Assembly: GCA_017936025.1 (NCBI GenBank)
Contig: JAGBGL010000062.1
Span: forward strand, 1-11,802
DNA length: 11,802 nucleotides
Source: Bacillota bacterium
GTDB taxonomy: Bacteria; Bacillota; Clostridia; Peptostreptococcales; Anaerovoracaceae
Direction: 5' to 3'
A program made the translations under genes and the position numbers. Below are positions 6,868 to 11,802 of the stretch, piece after piece. Within the stretch, counting starts at the first letter, position 1, and each line of letters starts with the position of its first letter. The notes under the pieces are model-generated. The model did no database searches. It worked only from the letters and a program-made list of their open reading frames with translations, and was not told the origin of the DNA.

Positions 6868-8516
6868 AAGAGCACGGTTTAAAACAGTATGAACTCAGCA
6901 CATCAACAGTAGTATTCATGATTTTCTGTCTGGTATCTGCAGGATGCTTCGGTATCGAAGAAATGATTCCTGCATGCGGACCTGGACTGACAGTAATCAT
7001 GCTGTGCATTCTGCCATTCGTATGGGGATTACCTTTCGGCCTGGTTGCATCTGAACTGGGTTCCGTAAGACCTCAGGAAGGCGGATATTACAAATGGGTA
7101 CAGGAAGCATTCGGTGAATTCTGGGCATTCCAGTCCGGCTGGTGGAGAACGATTTCCATCTACATCGATAACACACTGTATGTTATCCTGGCGGGCAGCT
7201 ATGCTGCTGCACAGTGGGATTTAGGAACTGTTCCTGAATTCATTCTGAAATTCGGTATGATCGCATTCTTCACATGGATCAATATCAGAGGTCTGCACGA
7301 TGTAGGTGTTGCATCTACGATCCTGTCGTTATGCGTACTTGTTGCATTCGCATGTGTTGCTGTTTGCGGCTTTATGAACTGGGGCGAAGGAACAGATATC
7401 TCCTTCCAGCTGACTGCATGGGAAGCAGAAGGTCTGGGCGATTGGTTCTACTTCATCGCAGGCGGTATCTCCATCGGTATGTGGATGTACTCCGGATATG
7501 AGTCACTGTCAACTCTGGCCGGAGAAGTATCTAACCCGCAGGTAATTCCTAAAGGAACACTGCTGACTATTCCTCTTATCATGGCTACTTACATCCTGCC
7601 TACAGTTGCAGGTCTGGGTTCCGTAGGCCGCTGGGAAGAATGGGGTCCTGATACTGTTGGATATTCTACTGTACTCACAGAATTCTGGGGACCTGTATGG
7701 GGCGCAATCTTCGTAGTTGTAGCTATTCTGGCACAGTTCTCTATCTATAATACATATATCGCATCCGGCTCCAGAGGATTCTTTGCTCTGGCTGATGACT
7801 ACCTGGCACCTCCTATCATGGTTAAGGTTGATGAAAAACACGGTGTTCCTTACATCGCAGTTCTGTCTGTAGGTATTGCGAACTTAGTAATGTGCATGCT
7901 GCCATTCGGTCTGGTAATCGTACTGGATGTTTGCCTGCTGATTTCATCTTATGTGCTGGTTTATCTGTCCTGCTTGAAGCTGAGAAAGATGATTCCTGAA
8001 GAAGAATATACATTCAGAATCCCACTGAAGGGTGCAGGCCTGTATGTTCTGTGCATCGTTCCTATCTGCCTGGCAATCTTCGCATTCTTCATCAATGGAT
8101 GTGACTACTACACTTGCGGTATGATCGGTCTGTTGTCCGGTCCGATCCTGTACATCCTGTGGAGACACAGATACGGCGGTCTGACAAAGAAAGATCCTGT
8201 TAAATATCCACAGAATCCTAAGACTGGTCTGCCATACGGCGACATTAAGAGAATGACTTGCCTGTTTGGTCTGATGTCCATTATGAACGTTGTTGCATGC
8301 TTCTTCCTGCCTTGGTATGAATGCTGGGGAGATCCTGTTGACGGATGGGCTTCCGGAGACTACTTCGACGGACTGTTCGAAGCTGCTGATGTTAACGTTA
8401 TCGTTAACACAGTAAAAATCATGCTGTACTGCTTAACAGCTGTAACAGTTATTCTGACAATTATCTGCGCCGCAAAATCCAAAAATGATGTAGCACCTGA
8501 AGAAAAAACTGCATAG
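6831..8516 (+). CDS. APC superfamily permease, PHS/polyamine-like (paralog 2)
   Basis: A 561-residue membrane transporter, paralogous to the preceding gene: aligned by eye without gaps over residues 1-330 the two share about 73% identity (241/330), with the N-terminal 25 residues the most divergent. The same diagnostic segments are present: CFGIEEMIPACGPG (39-52), PQEGGYYKWVQEAFGEFWAF (81-100), IDNTLYVILAGSYAA (112-126) and SGYESLSTLAGEVSNP (221-236). The C-terminal extension with WGDPVDGW and DYFDGLF is also kept. Likely role is cation-coupled uptake of an amino acid or polyamine; differences in TM6-7 and the 260-270 loop could mean different substrates. The start ATG 6831 follows AAAGGAG (6816-6822) by 8 nt. 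Unlike its twin it has a weak -35 and a long leader, so the pair may be expressed under different conditions. Confidence 0.88.
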   Translation: METKAKDAAVGVEEHGLKQYELSTSTVVFMIFCLVSAGCFGIEEMIPACGPGLTVIMLCILPFVWGLPFGLVASELGSVRPQEGGYYKWVQEAFGEFWAFQSGWWRTISIYIDNTLYVILAGSYAAAQWDLGTVPEFILKFGMIAFFTWINIRGLHDVGVASTILSLCVLVAFACVAVCGFMNWGEGTDISFQLTAWEAEGLGDWFYFIAGGISIGMWMYSGYESLSTLAGEVSNPQVIPKGTLLTIPLIMATYILPTVAGLGSVGRWEEWGPDTVGYSTVLTEFWGPVWGAIFVVVAILAQFSIYNTYIASGSRGFFALADDYLAPPIMVKVDEKHGVPYIAVLSVGIANLVMCMLPFGLVIVLDVCLLISSYVLVYLSCLKLRKMIPEEEYTFRIPLKGAGLYVLCIVPICLAIFAFFINGCDYYTCGMIGLLSGPILYILWRHRYGGLTKKDPVKYPQNPKTGLPYGDIKRMTCLFGLMSIMNVVACFFLPWYECWGDPVDGWASGDYFDGLFEAADVNVIVNTVKIMLYCLTAVTVILTIICAAKSKNDVAPEEKTA

Positions 8517-8549
8517 CCAGAATGAGTTGAATAAAACATAATAAAATAG

Positions 8550-8582
8550 AATCCGGAGTGGGAAAAACCGCTCCGGATTTTT
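8550..8582 (+). terminator. Rho-independent terminator after the third permease
   Basis: AATCCGGAGTGG (8550-8561) pairs with CCGCTCCGGATT (8568-8579), 12 bp with one T-G wobble, around a GAAAAA loop, followed by T residues to 8582. It separates the permease from the hydrogenase operon. Confidence 0.93.
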
Positions 8583-8646
8583 GTTCTGAAGAGTATCTTT
8601 ATAAAGCGACAAAATAGTACAAGAATATATTTACAAATGAGTTCTT

Positions 8647-8661
8647 TTTTTGTCACAAAAA
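8647..8661. promoter_or_regulatory. Perfect 15-bp palindrome, candidate operator
   Basis: TTTTTGT-C-ACAAAAA is symmetrical about the central C. It differs from the Rex and CRP/FNR consensus half-sites and does not contain a hairpin of useful loop size, so protein binding is more likely than RNA structure. A related TTTGTCTCAAAAAA precedes the second permease. Confidence 0.45.
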
Positions 8662-8669
8662 TTCAAAAA

Positions 8670-8686
8670 CCGCTGAATTTCAACGG
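8670..8686. promoter_or_regulatory. 17-bp near-palindrome, candidate operator
   Basis: CCGcTGAA-T-TTCAaCGG has 8-bp arms with a single mismatched pair and a 1-nt centre. It lies only 8 bp downstream of the 15-bp palindrome. The binding protein is unknown. Confidence 0.4.
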
Positions 8687-8704
8687 ATACGGCGCTATTG
8701 GTAT

Positions 8705-8719
8705 AAAATTCAGAAAATT
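8705..8719. promoter_or_regulatory. CodY-type box candidate
   Basis: AAAATTCAGAAAATT matches the CodY consensus AATTTTCWGAAAATT at 13 of 15 positions (mismatches at positions 3 and 4). It lies about 54-68 bp upstream of the start predicted for the echA promoter and overlaps a weaker TATAAA. CodY senses branched-chain amino acids and, in many Firmicutes, GTP. AT-rich DNA makes chance matches common. Confidence 0.45.
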
Positions 8720-8819
8720 TGAAATATCCCCCAACGCCTTGTTATTCCTTGATTATATAGTATAATGTATAAAGCACAAAATATGCACTCGTTAAAGTTT
8801 TATTTATTAGGAGGATAAA

Positions 8820-10751
8820 ATGGGCACTATATTTTTCTTAATCTTGTTTCCAATAGCTGTGGCCTTTGTTCTTTTAGTGACTAAAGCAGATGCAGCAAGA
8901 GATGTGATCGTTAAAATCGCAGCGGCAGTAATCGCTGCAGCATCCATCTTCCTTGCAGTACAGTATTTCAAAACTGGTGGAGAATTCTACGGAGTTCACT
9001 ACGAGTGGATCAATTATGTAATGATGGCGATTGAAGCATGTCTTGCAATCTATATCATCATCATCGGTATCCGTCACAAGAAATACCTTGCATCTCTGTT
9101 CGCACTGATTCAGACACCACTGCTGATCTGGTTCGAACTGACTGAAGGACATCACATTGAGGTTGTCAGCAATATGTACTTTGACAGACTCTCAATGATC
9201 ATGGTTCTGATTATTGGAATCGTCGGAAGCTTAATTACTGTATACGCATTAGGATACATGAAAGACTTCCAGCATCACCACCACGGTGAAGCAGACAGAA
9301 GACCTTGGTTCTTCTTCGTTATGTTTATTTTCTTAGGAGCAATGGTAGGTCTGGTTACTTCCAACAACCTGATCTGGATGTATTTCTTCTGGGAAATCAC
9401 TTCTCTGTCTTCTTTCTGGCTTATCGGATATACAAAGACAGAAGAAGCTACAAACAATGCGTTCCGCGCTCTGATCATGAACCTGGCAGGCGGTCTCGGA
9501 TTCGCAATTGGTATTCTGATCCTGGGATTCGTTTACGGAACTCTGGAACTGTCCACAATGATTACTTACGGAACAATGTACTCCGGAATCATGGCTGTTC
9601 CTGCTGCATTCCTGGCATTCGCAGGTATCACAAAAGCTGCTCAGATGCCATTCAACAGCTGGCTGCTGGGCGCTATGGTTGCTCCAACACCAACATCCGC
9701 ACTGCTGCACTCCTCTACAATGGTTAAAGCAGGCGTATTCATGATCATCAAACTGGCTCCATGTCTGGGAATCTCCAACTGGGCAGGTCTGATGGTTACT
9801 ACAGTAGGTGGAGTAACATTCTTACTGGCTTCCTTCGCTGCAATCTCTCAGAGCAACGCGAAGAAAGTTCTGGCATATTCCACAATTGCCAACTTAGGAC
9901 TGATCGTAACATGCGGCGGTATCGGTACAGCAGCAGCTGTATGGGCTGGCGTAATGTTAATCATATTCCATGCGATCACTAAGTCCCTGCTGTTCCTGTG
10001 CGTTGGTACATGCGAACACAACATCGGTTCCAGAGACATCGAAGATATGGATGGTCTGTTTGAAAGAATGCCTCGTCTGGCAAGATTCATGATGATCGGT
10101 ATCGCTGGTATGTTCCTGGCTCCATTCGGTATGCTGATTTCTAAATGGGCTTCCATGACAGCATTCATCGACGGCGGAAACATCCTGTTAGTAGGAATCA
10201 TCTGCTTCGGTTCTGCTGCAACAGCATTCTACTGGACTAAGTGGTTAGGTAAGCTGAGTGCAATCGTAGCTAACTCTGAATATGTTGAGGGTAAAGTACA
10301 TAAAGAGGAAACATTTGTACACGGAACTCTGGTTGTATTAACAATCCTGGCTGTTCTGGCATTCCCTCTGATTTCTTCTACTACACTGGTTCCATATCTG
10401 GAAATCGTATTCGGCGGACTGTCTGCTATGGCTCTGTCTGCTAACAACATGATCATCATGGTTGTTATGGTAGTAGTAGTACTGTTAATGTTCGCATTCT
10501 TCTTCGGAAAAACTAAGAAGAGAATCGTTCCTATCTACCTGGCTGGTGCTAACGAAGGAGACAACCTGAAATACCGTGGTTCCATGGACAAACCGGTTGA
10601 CTTCGCTCTGAGAAACTGGCATATGGAAGATTACTTCGGTGAAAAGAAAATGAACCTGTACGGTGGCGTTATCACAACTGTAGTAATCATTATCGGACTG
10701 GGTATGATGATCGGTAACCTGGTATACATTCTGACAGGAGGTGCAATGTAA
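8820..10751 (+). CDS. echA: Ech hydrogenase subunit A, NuoL/antiporter-like
   Basis: The large membrane subunit (643 aa) of an energy-converting [NiFe] hydrogenase; this antiporter-like subunit translocates H+ or Na+ as ferredoxin electrons reduce protons. It has many hydrophobic segments and the conserved ion-path residues of the NuoL/Mrp family: Glu192 in FFWEITSLSSFWLIGYTKTEEATNNAF (189-215), Lys272 in TKAAQMPFNSWLLGAMVAPTP (271-291), SALLHSSTMVKAG (293-305) with His297, then YSTIANLG (353-360), His384 and Lys388 in HAITKSLLFL, and Lys442 in the segment after LAPFGML. A His-rich loop QHHHHGEADRRP (151-162) follows the third or fourth membrane segment. Length and the order echA-echB-echC favour Ech over complex I (no nuo-type neighbours) or Mrp. 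The ATG follows AGGAGGA by 4 nt. It overlaps echB by one base. Confidence 0.92.
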   Translation: MGTIFFLILFPIAVAFVLLVTKADAARDVIVKIAAAVIAAASIFLAVQYFKTGGEFYGVHYEWINYVMMAIEACLAIYIIIIGIRHKKYLASLFALIQTPLLIWFELTEGHHIEVVSNMYFDRLSMIMVLIIGIVGSLITVYALGYMKDFQHHHHGEADRRPWFFFVMFIFLGAMVGLVTSNNLIWMYFFWEITSLSSFWLIGYTKTEEATNNAFRALIMNLAGGLGFAIGILILGFVYGTLELSTMITYGTMYSGIMAVPAAFLAFAGITKAAQMPFNSWLLGAMVAPTPTSALLHSSTMVKAGVFMIIKLAPCLGISNWAGLMVTTVGGVTFLLASFAAISQSNAKKVLAYSTIANLGLIVTCGGIGTAAAVWAGVMLIIFHAITKSLLFLCVGTCEHNIGSRDIEDMDGLFERMPRLARFMMIGIAGMFLAPFGMLISKWASMTAFIDGGNILLVGIICFGSAATAFYWTKWLGKLSAIVANSEYVEGKVHKEETFVHGTLVVLTILAVLAFPLISSTTLVPYLEIVFGGLSAMALSANNMIIMVVMVVVVLLMFAFFFGKTKKRIVPIYLAGANEGDNLKYRGSMDKPVDFALRNWHMEDYFGEKKMNLYGGVITTVVIIIGLGMMIGNLVYILTGGAM

Positions 10752-11614
10752 TGGTAAACGTAATTATCGGAATAATTGCCTACATCGTATTAGCACCTTT
10801 CGTGGGCGGCTTCTTAGCAGGGGTTGACCGTATCGTTTCCGCAAGACTGCAGGGAAGAGTTGGTCCTCCAGTATTACAGCCATTCTACGATGTACTGAAA
10901 TTAAGAGAAAAAGAAGACATCACAGTAAATAATGTTCAGGATTTCTATGTAGCTGCGTTCTTTATTTTCGTAATTGCTACAGGAGCTATCTTCTTCGCAG
11001 GCGGAGACCTGCTGCTGGTTATCTTTACACTGACAACTGCAAGTGTACTGCTGATCATGGCTGCTTACTCCTCCAACTCTCCTTATGCACAGGTTGGTGC
11101 ACAGAGAGAACTGCTGCAGATGATGGCATACGAACCAATGGTACTGCTGACATGTGTAGGTTTCTACATGGTTAACGGAAGCTTCGAAGTTAGAAACATC
11201 GTAACAGATGCTAACATGGACTTCCTGCCACTGATCGGCGTATTCTTCGGATTCCTGTTCATCCTGACAATCAAATTAAGAAAAAGACCTTTCGACCTGT
11301 CCATGTCCCACCATGCACATCAGGAACTGGTTAAAGGTTTAGTAACAGAATTCTCCGGCAAGACTTTCGCTCTCATCGAAGTTGCTCACTGGTATGAAAA
11401 CGTATTCCTGCTGGGAATGATCTTCCTGTTCTTTGCTAACGGCACAGTATGGGGAGCTATCTTAGGTGTAGTTGTATGTATCGTTGTATACTTCTTCGAA
11501 GTATTAATCGACAACAGCTTTGCCAGAGTTAAATGGCAGGCAATGTTCAAAGCATCCTGGATCGTTGCTCTGGTATTAGGCTGCATCAACTTATTCGTAC
11601 TGTATTTAGTGTAG
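10751..11614 (+). CDS. echB: Ech hydrogenase subunit B, NuoH-like membrane anchor
   Basis: The 287-residue membrane subunit that docks the soluble hydrogenase module to the membrane and forms the quinone-site-like cavity region in complex I relatives. The NuoH/HycD family signature DRIVSARLQGRVGPPVLQPF (26-45) is followed by YDVLKL, with the conserved SPYAQVGAQRELLQMMAYEP (110-129) and, near the C-terminal half, RPFDLSMSHHAHQELVKG (179-196), TEFSGKTFALIEVAHWYE (199-216). About seven to eight transmembrane segments are visible. TAATG joins it to echA, with AGGAGGTG at 10736-10743, 7 nt before the ATG, inside the end of echA, so translation is coupled. The next SD overlaps its stop codon. Confidence 0.93.
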   Translation: MVNVIIGIIAYIVLAPFVGGFLAGVDRIVSARLQGRVGPPVLQPFYDVLKLREKEDITVNNVQDFYVAAFFIFVIATGAIFFAGGDLLLVIFTLTTASVLLIMAAYSSNSPYAQVGAQRELLQMMAYEPMVLLTCVGFYMVNGSFEVRNIVTDANMDFLPLIGVFFGFLFILTIKLRKRPFDLSMSHHAHQELVKGLVTEFSGKTFALIEVAHWYENVFLLGMIFLFFANGTVWGAILGVVVCIVVYFFEVLIDNSFARVKWQAMFKASWIVALVLGCINLFVLYLV

Positions 11615-11626
11615 GAGGTGTAGAGA

Positions 11627-11802
11627 ATGTCATATGTAACTAAATCACCTTGGATCATTCACTACGATGGATCCAGCTGTAACGGTTGTGACATAGAAGT
11701 TCTGGCTTGCCTTACACCTATGTACGACGTTGAACGTTTTGGTATTATCAACACTGGTAACCCAAAACACGCTGACGTGTTCCTGGTAACAGGTTCCGTT
11801 AA
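11627..11802 (+). CDS. echC: Ech hydrogenase subunit C, NuoB-like small subunit (3' truncated by window edge)
   Basis: Only the first 58 codons are visible. EchC is the small subunit that carries one [4Fe-4S] cluster and passes electrons to the [NiFe] large subunit, on the cytoplasmic side. The visible stretch has SPWIIHYDGSSCNGCDIEVL (7-26) with the cluster cysteines C18 and C21, then LTPMYDVERFGIINTGNPKH (29-48) and ADVFLVTGSV (49-58), closely resembling EchC/NuoB family N-termini. The SD AGGAGGTG (11613-11620) overlaps the echB stop, so it belongs to the same operon. The remaining ligands lie beyond the window. Confidence 0.93.
   Translation, partial: MSYVTKSPWIIHYDGSSCNGCDIEVLACLTPMYDVERFGIINTGNPKHADVFLVTGSV

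Larger units (their letters stand above)
8583..8819 (+). promoter_or_regulatory. Control region of the Ech hydrogenase operon
   Basis: The gap between permease 3 and echA is 303 nt; after the terminator it is entirely non-coding and AT-rich. The best promoter is -35 TTGTTA (8739-8744), a 16-bp spacer and -10 TATAAT (8761-8766). Upstream lie GACAAAA (8608-8614), the 15-bp palindrome TTTTTGTCACAAAAA (8647-8661), the 17-bp near-palindrome CCGCTGAATTTCAACGG (8670-8686) and a CodY-like box AAAATTCAGAAAATT (8705-8719). A second, weaker -10-like TATAAA (8702-8707) overlaps that box. The SD AGGAGGA (8809-8815) precedes echA. The density of sites suggests multi-input control of the operon. Confidence 0.65.

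Noticed and set aside
8783..8818. 11-codon leader frame before echA
   Set aside because: No SD precedes its ATG and its last codons are the echA SD itself; probably chance.
9268..9285. Histidine run in EchA as a novel metal site
   Set aside because: His-rich loops at this position are, as far as I recall, common in Ech/Hyf-type NuoL-like subunits, so it is not clearly unusual.
8820..11802. Complex I or Mrp antiporter operon
   Set aside because: The order NuoL-like, NuoH-like, NuoB-like with these lengths and the EchC-type N-terminus fits Ech hydrogenase rather than nuo or mrp.

Overview
The window looks like the chromosome of an anaerobic, probably spore-forming Clostridia-type Firmicute. 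The evidence is strong AGGAGG ribosome binding sites, compact hairpin plus U-tract terminators, a dnaX-ybaB(yaaK)-recR-bofA block like the one in Bacillus and Clostridium, and an Ech-type energy-converting hydrogenase operon. Genus cannot be fixed from this sequence; an amino-acid-fermenting clostridial lineage is an inference.

Region 1 (1-2878) is housekeeping. It holds the 3' portion of dnaX (its start lies before the window), ybaB/ebfC, recR with a terminator, and then a small bofA-like membrane protein gene. The order matches B. subtilis dnaX-yaaK-recR-yaaL-bofA, except that nothing corresponding to yaaL is present.

Region 2 (2879-8582) holds three amino acid/polyamine/organocation (APC) permeases in a row, all on the + strand. 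Each is its own transcription unit with an apparent promoter, a strong SD and a rho-independent terminator. The first (518 aa) is an AAT-type amino acid permease. The second and third (560 and 561 aa) are recent paralogs, about 73% identical over the first 330 residues by hand alignment. They resemble the polyamine/amino acid:H+ symporter (PHS/PUT-like) branch and carry a shared C-terminal extension.

Region 3 (8583-11802) is the start of an Ech hydrogenase operon: echA (NuoL-like antiporter subunit), echB (NuoH-like) and the first 58 codons of echC (NuoB-like), with tight or overlapping junctions. The remaining subunits are expected downstream. Functionally, Ech would couple ferredoxin oxidation and H2 release to ion export, and the resulting gradient could drive the neighbouring permeases; this link is inferred from adjacency.

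The most interesting non-coding signals are in the four intergenic regions. The pentamer TTGTC/GACAA is over-represented in them, with a TTTGTCnCAAAAA-like core before APC2 and echA and a related form before APC1. Upstream of echA there are also a near-consensus CodY-type box, a perfect 15-bp palindrome and a 17-bp near-palindrome. The APC3 leader contains a possible structured RNA with an overlapping upstream reading frame. No mobile element, CRISPR, tRNA or rRNA was seen, and no clear new biological system.
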